Source: Leptospira kemamanensis (GTDB taxonomy: Bacteria > Spirochaetota > Leptospiria > Leptospirales > Leptospiraceae). Taken from it: a stretch of 64,000 nucleotides of DNA. The DNA is taken from the NCBI RefSeq assembly GCF_004769665.1, contig NZ_RQGG01000010.1, positions 1 to 64,000 on the forward strand. Reading direction: 5' to 3'. Made by a program: the position numbers and the translations under genes. The notes beneath the pieces were generated by a model that ran no database searches, had not been told where the DNA came from, and saw only the letters and a program-made list of their open reading frames with translations. The stretch's first letter is position 1. Each line of letters begins with the position of its first letter. Shown here piece by piece: positions 41,582-49,826 of this stretch.

Positions 41582-42625
41582 ATGAACGAATTTGAAAAAC
41601 AGAAACAGATCCAATCGTTAGAATCCCTGTTGCAAAAACCTTCTCAGGTCACAGAAACACGATCCTTCCCAAAATGGGAAGAGATGGCGACCCGTTCGAT
41701 TCGTTACGAATACCAAGTTCCGAATCAAAACAAAAACAACATCATATCCTTTTTTAAAAAACCCATTGGTCTCACTTTTGTGGGTGGTGCTAGTTTTGCT
41801 TTGGCAGCGACATTCTTATTTGTTTTCTTAATAAAACCCGATCCGGAAAAAAACTTGGAAGTGGCCAGTGCTTCTGCTATGGAAGAACGAAGAATGGATT
41901 CCTTACCACTTCTTGTTTCGGTTTCACAAGTGAAAGGGACTGTCTTTGTCATTCCTTCTGGTAGCGCAACTCCAGTTCCCCTTATGGAAACATATAAACT
42001 CACTTCCGGTGATCGGATCACAACGGAAAAAAACTCTCAAGCAGACCTACATTTCGAAACAGGTTCTTGGATTCGAGTGGCGCAAGAGTCACAAGTAGCC
42101 GTGGATCTGATTCAAAAAACAAACGATGGGACAGTAAACCAAAAGTTTACCGTGAAACAAGGGAAACTCTTTGCCTCTGTCTCCAAATTATCGAAAGACA
42201 GTGACTTTGTGGTGCAAACCGGCGATCACCTTACACAAGTTCGGGGAACAGTATTTAGTGTGACCTATGATGGAAATACCGAAACTGTTGCTGTTAGAGA
42301 AGGGGCGGTTTCCTTCGGTGAATTGATTTTAAGTGCAAAGCAACAAGCAGTTGTTAAACAAGGGGAAGTTTTCCCAGTATCTCCTTCTCCTGTGACCACC
42401 AAAGAAGAAAAAGAACTAAAGGCTTTTTATACCCAGTCAATCCTGACAAAAGAATCCATGTTGTACAAGGAACATGCACGCCTAGAACTTGTCCGATTGG
42501 ATAACGGAACCGAATACCGGGGAGTGATCTTAGGGCAATCGGAAACCCATTTGCACTTCAAAGGTTTGGACGGTGACATTGAAATTCCCATCCAAAACAT
42601 CCTCGAAACAGAAAAAATCCGTTAA
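41582..42625 (+). CDS. FecR-domain protein, probable anti-sigma factor
   Basis: A 347-residue protein: cytoplasmic N-terminus of about 58 residues, one membrane helix (about 60-80, FVGGASFALAATFLFVFLI), then a periplasmic FecR domain with SGDRITTEKNSQADLHFETGSWIRVA and GDHLTQVRGTVFSV. Typical FecR-like anti-sigma partners have this layout. The C-terminal 90 residues end in a short beta region (NGTEYRGVILGQSETHLHF). It follows the ECF sigma gene by 7 bases, so the pair is one transcript. Confidence 0.82.
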   Translation: MNEFEKQKQIQSLESLLQKPSQVTETRSFPKWEEMATRSIRYEYQVPNQNKNNIISFFKKPIGLTFVGGASFALAATFLFVFLIKPDPEKNLEVASASAMEERRMDSLPLLVSVSQVKGTVFVIPSGSATPVPLMETYKLTSGDRITTEKNSQADLHFETGSWIRVAQESQVAVDLIQKTNDGTVNQKFTVKQGKLFASVSKLSKDSDFVVQTGDHLTQVRGTVFSVTYDGNTETVAVREGAVSFGELILSAKQQAVVKQGEVFPVSPSPVTTKEEKELKAFYTQSILTKESMLYKEHARLELVRLDNGTEYRGVILGQSETHLHFKGLDGDIEIPIQNILETEKIR

Positions 42626-42639
42626 ATCTCAGAAGTTTT

Positions 42640-42668
42640 TTGACAAATTTCCTTTTTCTGAAATTCTT
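42640..42668 (+). promoter_or_regulatory. Possible promoter before the HAMP-like membrane protein gene
   Basis: A consensus TTGACA (42640-42645) is followed after 17 bases by ATTCTT, a poor -10 box. The start codon at 42704 has AAAGGA 4 bases upstream. Confidence 0.25.
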
Positions 42669-42703
42669 TTTTCGAAAAGCACCATCACCACGCAAAGGAA
42701 ACT

Positions 42704-43243
42704 ATGCCAGAGAATCCCAAAAAAACATTTCGATTCCGATATCTCATCGATAAGGAATTCCAATTAAAATTTTTAGCCCATTATTCTCTTTTGTTTATCT
42801 CTGGAGTACTTGTGACCTTACTCTTCTTGTACTGGTTGAACCAATCCAAGTATGATGGTGGGGCTGTGTTCCGTCTGCGCCAAGATGCCCAAACGGTGTA
42901 TTGGAAAGTCGAAAATGAAGATCCGGCTCCTGGGGAAGCGAAAGAAAAGTTCGTACCCAGAGAGATTTACCTTCCGAACTACGACCACCAATTGAATCTC
43001 TATACGATTCAGTTTGATGCGGTTGTGACACTTTCGGTTTTATACCTTTTACTCATCACCGTATTCTCTATCTTCAAATCCCACAAAATGGCTGGGCCTG
43101 TTTTTAGTATCAAACGATCTCTCCAAAGGATGGCTTCTGGGGAACCAATTGAAACGATCCGCATTCGTAAGGGTGACGAATTCCAAGAGCTTGTGGAAGT
43201 TTTGAATGAAGTGATCCAGAAGCGAATGAAAGAAGGAAAATAG
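42704..43243 (+). CDS. Two-helix membrane protein with HAMP-like cytoplasmic tail
   Basis: A 179-residue protein with membrane helices at about 25-45 and 101-121 around a periplasmic loop of about 55 residues, then SIFKSHKMAGPVFSIKRSLQRMASGEPIETIRIRKGDEFQELVEVLN, which resembles a HAMP domain (P, E/G-x-D-E positions). It has no output domain, so it may act through a partner or be the sensor half of a larger system. I do not recognise a named family. An AAAGGA site supports the start. Confidence 0.7.
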   Translation: MPENPKKTFRFRYLIDKEFQLKFLAHYSLLFISGVLVTLLFLYWLNQSKYDGGAVFRLRQDAQTVYWKVENEDPAPGEAKEKFVPREIYLPNYDHQLNLYTIQFDAVVTLSVLYLLLITVFSIFKSHKMAGPVFSIKRSLQRMASGEPIETIRIRKGDEFQELVEVLNEVIQKRMKEGK

Positions 43244-43265
43244 AAAAGAGAAGATAAGTTTTCTA

Positions 43266-43296
43266 TGTCACATGGTGACAGGGCGGCCCCCGCCCT
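43266..43296. terminator. Double hairpin after the HAMP-like protein gene
   Basis: TGTCAC-ATG-GTGACA (43266-43280) and AGGGCGG-CCC-CCGCCCT (43280-43296) are perfect and share one base. They begin 23 bases after the stop codon of the upstream plus-strand gene. No T-run follows, so termination efficiency is uncertain. Confidence 0.45.
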
Positions 43297-43635
43297 GAAT
43301 TGGGTGGTGGAGGCGGGCTTGTGGGCTTTCTTTTGCGGACTTCCCACCTAACACAGAATTTCAAAATCCGCAATCCAAACTCAAATTCCCACATTTTTTT
43401 TAATAATAAGTTCGCAGTTCCCCTTCGGTCAATTTTCGACAGAACAAATACATTTACTTTTGAAGCATTATTCTGATTTGAGATACTATGAATTATGAAG
43501 CAATATGCAACTTCCCATAATGAATCTTATGTCGCATTATATCAGTATCGTGTTGTGCAGAAAGGCACATCGGTAACACTTTAGATCACTCACATGGGTA
43601 ACAGCAACCCATTTGATACGATTCCCTTTCTCTTA

Positions 43636-43781
43636 GGGCGCCTCGAATCGATTATTTCCTAAAACGTACCTTTGCAAATCGACCGCGCTTTTCGCTCCAA
43701 TCTTTTCCGAGTCATTCGAATAAGAGAACAAAGCAGGCCAACTTGCGGGAAAAGATTTCCGCTGCAATCGCTGGCGCGGGG
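43636..43781 (-). repeat. Dispersed intergenic repeat, copy B (inverted relative to copy A)
   Basis: On the minus strand this 146-base stretch repeats the three conserved blocks of 1783-1921 in the same order. Block 1 again forms a hairpin (GCGGAAA ... TTTCCCGC), so the pairing is preserved although the bases differ, which argues for selection on RNA or DNA structure. Confidence 0.75.
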
Positions 43782-43821
43782 TCAAATCTCAAAACATTAA
43801 CTAGTTCTAAGTAAGGGACCC

Positions 43822-44103
43822 TTACTTGGTTCCGCAGGCTTTTTTCTTGATGTCTTCACAAAGGTAAGAACCTACCAATCGCTCTGCATCACATTGAAAT
43901 TTAGCCGCTGCCTTGGTTTCGGTACTCCCTGATATCGCAGAAGCCGATTCGGCACAAAATGTATAGGATTGGTAAACGACAAGAGAACAGGCCAAATAAT
44001 CCAAGTCCGCCCTCTCACAAGCTTCGTACGACGGATTGGTTTTTGTACATTGACTTAGGGAAAATAATGTGAGAAATAGAAAACTAAATCGAAGGAGCAC
44101 CAC
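43822..44103 (-). CDS. Small Cys-rich lipoprotein
   Basis: A 93-residue lipoprotein with lipobox LSQC (Cys19). The mature part has six further cysteines (ACER, ACSL, FCAE, QCDA, LCED, ACGT), enough for three disulfides, and is mostly helical. I do not recognise a family. The frame begins at a GTG (44103) without a clear ribosome-binding site. It stands alone downstream of the repeat region. Confidence 0.65.
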   Translation of the reverse strand: MVLLRFSFLFLTLFSLSQCTKTNPSYEACERADLDYLACSLVVYQSYTFCAESASAISGSTETKAAAKFQCDAERLVGSYLCEDIKKKACGTK

Positions 44104-44214
44104 TGGTTGTTAGACAAAATGGGAGGCTTACAATTCAGGTTTTTTTTCTAGGAGCGCATTCCGTTCGACATAACGGATCGAGCCAAGCAGAGTTGATTTG
44201 GGTGAAAAATTTAA

Positions 44215-44242
44215 GGGAACTAATTTATTTTAATTAGTTCCC
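44215..44242 (-). terminator. Perfect 11-bp hairpin terminator
   Basis: GGGAACTAATT (44215-44225), loop TATTTT, AATTAGTTCCC (44232-44242). On the minus strand it is followed by TTAAATTTTT, which makes it a likely intrinsic terminator for the operon that ends with the gene at 44308-44838. Confidence 0.75.
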
Positions 44243-44307
44243 GCAAAGAGTACAACATTCTCGATTGATACTCTCTAATGCCGAAAGATTGACATTTAAC
44301 GACACAA

Positions 44308-44838
44308 TTACTGATTCGCTTTTTTCTTCATTTTGATATTTTCAGTAGCTTCTGTTTTTTCCAAATTTAGATTTAAATTCTTTTTAATTTTTGGATCTAA
44401 AAGTGTCCGGACTGTATCTCCAATCTTCGCATCATAGCGATATTGGTTTAGGTACGAATTCACTTGGTCTGCTTTTTTACCGATGAATCCATCTCGATAA
44501 GAACGGGCAGAAAACTTGCGCAAACTTGGATGAAGTGCTTGGTTTGCCACATTATTTTTAAGTAAGTTTTCTGATTCTCCGTCAGGATAATGAGCAAGAA
44601 GCATAATAGCTCTCTCTTTCACATAAATCCGAACCCCAGACTCTTCACTAAGAGTTCGAAGATAAGGTGCTGGGTAACTAACAATCGATTCCAGTGAACG
44701 TTTCATGACATCCAATTCAAGATGTCCTGTTTGACTTAAGATACGTTTGATCTTTTGGTAACGATTCGGATCCAATGCTTCTGCAAACAAAGTGGTTTGC
44801 AGAATGAGTAAGGTAAAAATTAGTTTCATCATTTTCAT
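44308..44838 (-). CDS. Secreted helical (HEAT-like) protein
   Basis: A 176-residue protein with a signal peptide (MKMMKLIFTLLILQTTLFAEA) and an alpha-helical body with repeating pairs such as YVKERAIMLLAHYPDGESENLLKN and LRKFSARSYRDGF, reminiscent of HEAT repeats. The last 35 residues are Lys/Asn-rich. It follows the metzincin lipoprotein gene by 11 bases on the same strand, so the two may work together at the cell envelope. AAGGA precedes the ATG. The family is not recognised. Confidence 0.65.
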   Translation of the reverse strand: MKMMKLIFTLLILQTTLFAEALDPNRYQKIKRILSQTGHLELDVMKRSLESIVSYPAPYLRTLSEESGVRIYVKERAIMLLAHYPDGESENLLKNNVANQALHPSLRKFSARSYRDGFIGKKADQVNSYLNQYRYDAKIGDTVRTLLDPKIKKNLNLNLEKTEATENIKMKKKANQ

Positions 44839-44849
44839 ATTATAATTCC

Positions 44850-47738
44850 TTAATAAGTTAATGGGTTATTACGTAAGAGCCACCCTTGCTCTCCTGTGAG
44901 TTGTCCTTGGTCGGTCACACCGTCACCGGCCCAAAACATCAAATTGTATCCACCAGCACTCGTAAACGTGGTTCCAATACATTCGTCAATATCAACTACG
45001 CCATTCGGATAAACAGTATTCGCCAATGAAGATGCGCAAGATGGTGTGTCGCGAATCGGATCACGAGCATTTAGACCAGTTGGGGATGCGGCATTATATC
45101 CATTCCTTTCATTTGTATGGAAGAGACCAAGGAAATGTCCCGCTTCGTGGGCCATTGTATTTCCTAAAAACACCAAATCCGCATTGGAGAGAACTTCTCC
45201 AGGATCTCCAGAAGATCGGTGTGGTTCGATAAAAAGGATCATACCCGATTTTTTGCTTCCAGTAACACCAGGAAGTCCAGGAATTCCTGAAGAAATTCCA
45301 AGAACACCTCCAACTTGGCTTTCATCTGCGGTTAGATAAATATTAAGAGATGTCGCATCCTGGGCAGCACTTGTTGTAGTATAAAGCTTTGTAAGTGATG
45401 CTGCGACACTACCCGTGTCATCATCCAAATCAACTATGGTTTGAAATTCTGCTGCGGATACCGTGGTTGCTGTAAATTGAAGGTCAATTTTTACTGAATT
45501 TTGTGCATAGACTTGGATCATTCGATCCACTGCTGCCTGTACCCCTGCAATCGTTGGCGTTGCATACGTGCCATCTACGAAAATCAATCGAACATTCAAT
45601 TTTTTACGATACGTCCAAACCTTATCCAATCCATGCGTGGAAGTTGTCCCTTCGGAAGAAGTGAATGCTTGGTCTTCCAAAAGCATTGGATTACAACTCG
45701 TTGCTGTAGTTATTGTCGCAGTTGTCGATTGAAACGAAACTGTAGAGTTCGGTTCAAACAAGAGTGCAAACGAAGAAGCAGGATTATAAGTTGGAATCGT
45801 TGATCCTCCTACAATTGTCAAATAATCATTCGAATAACGTGAATAAGGAATCATTCCTGACATAACAGTTGTACCAACAGAGTCTCTACTTTGCATGAGT
45901 GTAGTTTGAGTGAAATTATAGAAATAACTTAAAACCGCTGCCGATGGATTGGAATGAGGTTGATCCATATAATAAACTACACTTGGGGAAGTAGGTGAAA
46001 TTGCAAAACCTAGAGTGCTTGCCCAATACAATGTTCCCCCTGTGATAGCTTGAGAGCCCACATTTGCATTTTTTGAGAATGTGTCAATTGTTGGACTGCA
46101 AGGAGAAGTTGGTTCATTCCCTGTCCCAGAAATATTCACAGTATACGTGCCTTCATTGCTATCATTGTTTGCGATTTGAAATGTAGAGGAACGTAGTCCT
46201 GTTGCCGTAGGGGTAAAACGCACTGTGAAAGTTAAACTGGATCCACTATTGATTGTACTTGCAGATGGTTGGCTTACAATTTGGAAATCCGAAGTGTTCC
46301 CGCCAACAATCGAAACTCTTGGAGTACCTGTTAAGTTTAAGGTAGCATTTCCTGTATTTTGGATTGTAACAGTAGTACTTGCACTTGCGCTTCCAACGCG
46401 AACTGTTCCAAAGGATGTCATTGATCCAGCACTTGCAATATCAACACTGTTTGCTATCAAATTGATTTCGGGAGCAGGAGCAGGTCCCGCTGTTCCAGTA
46501 ATCGTAAATGTATAGGGATTCTCATTGGAATCATTATTTGCGATCGAGATAGAAGCAGTTTTCGCGCCTTCTGTAGTTGGACGAAAGCGAATCGAGAAAT
46601 TACGAAACGAAGCACTCGCAATTGGAGTCGTAGGTTGGGATCCGACAAACTCAAATTGGTTTGCATCAGTGCCCGTGATTTGAACGTAGTTAGGAGCGCT
46701 CGTTAAGTTTAAATTGGCATTGCCTTGGTTTTGGATTCTAAAATCGATTGCCGTCGCATTTGTCACAGTAGCAGCAACAGTTGGAAAATTATAGGATCCA
46801 CCATTTGCAATCGTCCCCAAATTACTAACTAAAACAACATTGATTTCAGGGGCGGGAGCTGCAGTAGCATTTCCTGAAAGATTGAGTACGAATGTAGACT
46901 CGTCGCCATCATTGGAAAGAATATTCACTACTGCTGCTTTGGTTCCCGTCGAACTTGGATTAAAACGCATCGTAAATGTAGTGCTCCCTCCAGCGGAGAC
47001 ACTTCTAGGGATTGTTCCTGGAGTGATCGAAAATTGAGAAGTATCCCCTGATACTAACGAAATATTAGATACGTCTAACGCAGCTGTACCTTGGTTGCGA
47101 ATGGTTACCGTAACATCTGATCCGGTAAGACCTTCTTGTACGGAAGTAAAAGTATGAGTGTATCCACTGACTCGATCAACACTCGCAATGGTCAACGAAA
47201 TCTCAGGTGTAGGGACAGGAGTTCCAGTTCCAGTGAGATTGATTTGGAAATTTGGTCTTGAAGGATCATTTGATGAAATCGAAATTTGAGCTGTTTTTTC
47301 ACCTAAAGAATCTGGATTGAATTGGATCGTAAAATCAACAGTTTCATTGAATGATAATGAAAGATCAGAAGGCTGTGTGATCGTAAAGAGAGCCGCATGG
47401 GTTCCTGTTTTGGAAATCACATCAGGAACACCATTTAAATTTAAAGTTTGGAATCCATAGTTTTTGATCGAAAACACAACGGGGGTTCCTGGAGTTAATA
47501 CCACTACTGAACCAATATTAGTAGTGGATGAATGTGTGATTTGGTTCCCATCACGAAACACTTGCAATTGGGGAGTTTCCGTCGGAGGGATTGAAGGGTC
47601 TGTGACGGTCGACGATGATGACCCTCCCCCAAAACCTAACAAAGCCAAGGCGGATCCGCCACCACCGCCCCCGCCTCCAGGGCAAGAAATCAATGTGAAT
47701 AAGGAAATTAAGTAAATTAAAATGTTCTTTTTTTGCAT
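44850..47738 (-). CDS. Lipoprotein with choice-of-anchor repeats and a metzincin peptidase domain
   Basis: A 962-residue lipoprotein with lipobox LISC (Cys19) followed by eight glycines. Four tandem Ig-like (choice-of-anchor D/ASH-type) repeats of about 110 residues fill about 60-500; each has a SGxTxTF or similar start, TVTIRNQGTAALDVS-like and SISSNDPSRP/ILSNDGDES-like segments and a TGTGTP-type end. The C-terminal part holds a zinc metzincin motif HEAGHFLGLFH near residue 860, followed by RDTPSC and VDECIG, which resembles the M43 pappalysin group. A surface or periplasmic protease on a long stalk is the simplest reading. The start at 47738 is chosen because upstream in-frame ATGs precede no signal peptide. 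Confidence 0.8.
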   Translation of the reverse strand: MQKKNILIYLISLFTLISCPGGGGGGGGSALALLGFGGGSSSSTVTDPSIPPTETPQLQVFRDGNQITHSSTTNIGSVVVLTPGTPVVFSIKNYGFQTLNLNGVPDVISKTGTHAALFTITQPSDLSLSFNETVDFTIQFNPDSLGEKTAQISISSNDPSRPNFQINLTGTGTPVPTPEISLTIASVDRVSGYTHTFTSVQEGLTGSDVTVTIRNQGTAALDVSNISLVSGDTSQFSITPGTIPRSVSAGGSTTFTMRFNPSSTGTKAAVVNILSNDGDESTFVLNLSGNATAAPAPEINVVLVSNLGTIANGGSYNFPTVAATVTNATAIDFRIQNQGNANLNLTSAPNYVQITGTDANQFEFVGSQPTTPIASASFRNFSIRFRPTTEGAKTASISIANNDSNENPYTFTITGTAGPAPAPEINLIANSVDIASAGSMTSFGTVRVGSASASTTVTIQNTGNATLNLTGTPRVSIVGGNTSDFQIVSQPSASTINSGSSLTFTVRFTPTATGLRSSTFQIANNDSNEGTYTVNISGTGNEPTSPCSPTIDTFSKNANVGSQAITGGTLYWASTLGFAISPTSPSVVYYMDQPHSNPSAAVLSYFYNFTQTTLMQSRDSVGTTVMSGMIPYSRYSNDYLTIVGGSTIPTYNPASSFALLFEPNSTVSFQSTTATITTATSCNPMLLEDQAFTSSEGTTSTHGLDKVWTYRKKLNVRLIFVDGTYATPTIAGVQAAVDRMIQVYAQNSVKIDLQFTATTVSAAEFQTIVDLDDDTGSVAASLTKLYTTTSAAQDATSLNIYLTADESQVGGVLGISSGIPGLPGVTGSKKSGMILFIEPHRSSGDPGEVLSNADLVFLGNTMAHEAGHFLGLFHTNERNGYNAASPTGLNARDPIRDTPSCASSLANTVYPNGVVDIDECIGTTFTSAGGYNLMFWAGDGVTDQGQLTGEQGWLLRNNPLTY

Positions 47739-48039
47739 TTGTATGGGACCAAAACTACGATTTTCGACCACTATGAATTCCCTAATGGAGTTTCGCAACC
47801 AGAGTGTATTTCGACCGAGGGAGTACAAACCGTTAGAAACGGTGCAAACGCGTTTTGAGAACGTTCATTCTGGTGCAGTTAGAATTTTTTTTAATGGGAT
47901 AGCTCCATCTGAACTCGTTAGGAGTTTGTTCGTGTTATCCTTTTGTTTCAACAGCAATTGGATACTATATAGTAATGATTTTCACCACATTTAAAATCCA
48001 TCTATTTGCCGTTTTTGGCATTCTATGTTAGAATGAAGT
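47739..48039. other. Divergent spacer with adjacent palindromes
   Basis: No gene is supported; an open frame at 47722-47994 has no family match. ACCGTT-AGA-AACGGT (47829-47843) and AAACGCGTTT (47846-47855) are neighbouring perfect palindromes roughly midway between the two divergent genes, a likely regulator-binding or structured leader region. Confidence 0.4.
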
Positions 48040-48780
48040 ATGGTCTATTACCTCATTCTCACCGCCATTCCCTTTGCCATCGTCTCTGCTTTTTGTATCC
48101 ACTGGTATACAATCAGTGAAGAAAGCGATCCAACATCACGTCTCAAAATTTCTCGTGGTGTATACTTTGGTTTTTCTTTCCAAGTCCTTGTATTTGCTTG
48201 GTTGTTATTCCAAATGGGACATGCCAGGTTTTCTTATCCTTTATATGCAATCGCATTCTCTATGCTAGGTGACTGGTTCAATTTACAATTCCCGTTGGCA
48301 AAAAAGTATATGAAAGACCCAGTTCTTGGTGGAATTTTTAGTTTTGCGATTGCCCAAGTGTTTTTCATCTTAGCGTTTCAAAAGCTCATCAGTTGGACTG
48401 AATTGTATTCAGGAACACAAAGTTACCTAGTCACTGCAGTTTTACTCATTTTGCCAGCTGTGATTTTTTATTTTCGAGTTTACAATCCCGAAAGATCCAA
48501 ATGGGTGATGGCATCTGCATTTGTTTATGGTCTCGTGCTCTGTTTTTTTGTATCCCTCTGTATCAACGCCTATCTTTTGTATGGTGGTGTTTGGGTCTAT
48601 TTAGCAATTGGTGCTGGCTTTTTCTTATTGTCAGATGCGGTTATGGGAGAAACTACGATCAACGGAACCAGGCATCCCAAGTGGGAATTCCAAGTTCCTT
48701 GGGTCACTTACCTGATTGCTCAGTGTTTATTACTAATAGGATTTTTTCTCGTCTCTCATACTCGTATGATTGCCCATTAA
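48040..48780 (+). CDS. YhhN-family (lysoplasmalogenase-like) membrane protein
   Basis: A 246-residue protein with about eight membrane helices. The conserved polar motifs of YhhN/TMEM86 appear: FSMLGDWFN (about 77-85) and GAGFFLLSDAVMG (about 189-201). Characterised animal members hydrolyse lysoplasmalogen; the bacterial substrate is unknown. Stands alone, divergent from the metzincin lipoprotein gene and convergent with the Ada-like gene. Confidence 0.78.
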   Translation: MVYYLILTAIPFAIVSAFCIHWYTISEESDPTSRLKISRGVYFGFSFQVLVFAWLLFQMGHARFSYPLYAIAFSMLGDWFNLQFPLAKKYMKDPVLGGIFSFAIAQVFFILAFQKLISWTELYSGTQSYLVTAVLLILPAVIFYFRVYNPERSKWVMASAFVYGLVLCFFVSLCINAYLLYGGVWVYLAIGAGFFLLSDAVMGETTINGTRHPKWEFQVPWVTYLIAQCLLLIGFFLVSHTRMIAH

Positions 48781-48795
48781 AACAGATCGTATTTT

Positions 48796-48823
48796 AAAAA
48801 AAATGGATCTCAAATTGAGATCC
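48796..48823 (-). terminator. Intrinsic terminator of the Ada-like gene
   Basis: GGATCTC (48805-48811), loop AAATT, GAGATCC (48817-48823). On the minus strand it is followed by an eight-T run (48803-48796). It also lies 24 bases after the convergent YhhN gene's stop. Confidence 0.85.
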
Positions 48824-48860
48824 AAAATCCAAACGTTCGTTATGACCTATCTTATTTCAG

Positions 48861-49709
48861 TTATGCTTTTGGAGAAGTTTTTGCTTTCTCCCAGGCAATT
48901 AACATTGATTTTCGCAGTGGATCCCACCTGTAACCTCCAAACAAACCAGAGGATTGAATCACGCGATGGCATGGAATGAGGACAGCTATTGGATTTTTCC
49001 CAATCGCCGAACCAACAGCTCTTTGTGCCTTCGGGTATCCAATGGATTTCGCAATTTCACTATACGTGGAGACTGACCCCAATGGAATCTGGACTAGCGA
49101 CTGCCAAACTTTGATTTGAAAGGGAGTTCCGTTAAGCGCTAAGGGGATCGGAGTTTTGGGAATGGCAAAGGTCTGAAAGTATTCTTTCACACTGGTATGT
49201 ATAGGAGCTTCCTTCTCTTCCCAAATCGCATTTGGAAATTCATTTTGCATAAATTGAATGAGGGTTGCCTTATCTTGTAAAGAAGAAGTAAATTGGAGGG
49301 ATTGGATTCCGAATGCGGAGGAAACAACAACCAAATCTCCAAAAATCGTAGGTATCGTTTCATAAAACAAAGAAAGCCCCTTCCCTCCTGATTTGTAAAC
49401 CCCAGGTGTCATTCCTTCCCATTTGATAAATAAATCATGTAATCTACCAGATCCCGACAAACCTAAATCAAAACTTGTCTCGAGTAACGAATTCTTTTTT
49501 ACGATTCGCTTAGCATGTGTTATGGTGACTGCTGCTAAAAATTGTTTGGGAGATACACCCACATATAAAAGAAATAGTTTTTGAAAATGGGAAGGACTGA
49601 GACCCGAAAGACTTGCCAAAGTATCCAAACTCGGTTGGGTTTCATGGTGGCTCACAATGTATTCTATGGAATTTTGAATGAGTTTGTATTGTTTTTCCTG
49701 AATATCCAC
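48861..49709 (-). CDS. Ada-like AraC regulator fused to O6-methylguanine-DNA methyltransferase
   Basis: A 282-residue protein with an AraC-type helix-turn-helix region (about 13-105, LDTLASLSGLSPSHFQKLF), then the alkyltransferase domain (about 118-275) with GSVSTYSEIAKSIGYPKAQRAVGSAIGKNP and the methyl-acceptor Cys247 in IPCHRVI. The N-terminal zinc-binding phosphotriester domain of E. coli Ada is absent, so it can repair methylguanine but lacks the known Ada switch. Whether it still regulates transcription is open. Confidence 0.9.
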   Translation of the reverse strand: MDIQEKQYKLIQNSIEYIVSHHETQPSLDTLASLSGLSPSHFQKLFLLYVGVSPKQFLAAVTITHAKRIVKKNSLLETSFDLGLSGSGRLHDLFIKWEGMTPGVYKSGGKGLSLFYETIPTIFGDLVVVSSAFGIQSLQFTSSLQDKATLIQFMQNEFPNAIWEEKEAPIHTSVKEYFQTFAIPKTPIPLALNGTPFQIKVWQSLVQIPLGSVSTYSEIAKSIGYPKAQRAVGSAIGKNPIAVLIPCHRVIQSSGLFGGYRWDPLRKSMLIAWEKAKTSPKA

Positions 49710-49826
49710 CTGATTAGGTTAACCCAAACTTAGAGTCAAGGAAACCCGATTCTTGTGATTTTTAGAAAAAAATACAATTTGTTTGCATTTTTAGCTGGGA
49801 ACTAAAACTATTTTTTATCCCCTACT

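Larger units (their letters stand above)
43244..43821. other. Intergenic region with hairpins and inverted repeat copy B
   Basis: No gene was seen between the two convergent genes. It contains the double hairpin at 43266-43296, a GC-rich segment to about 43345, AT-rich filler, and repeat copy B (43636-43781). Confidence 0.55.
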
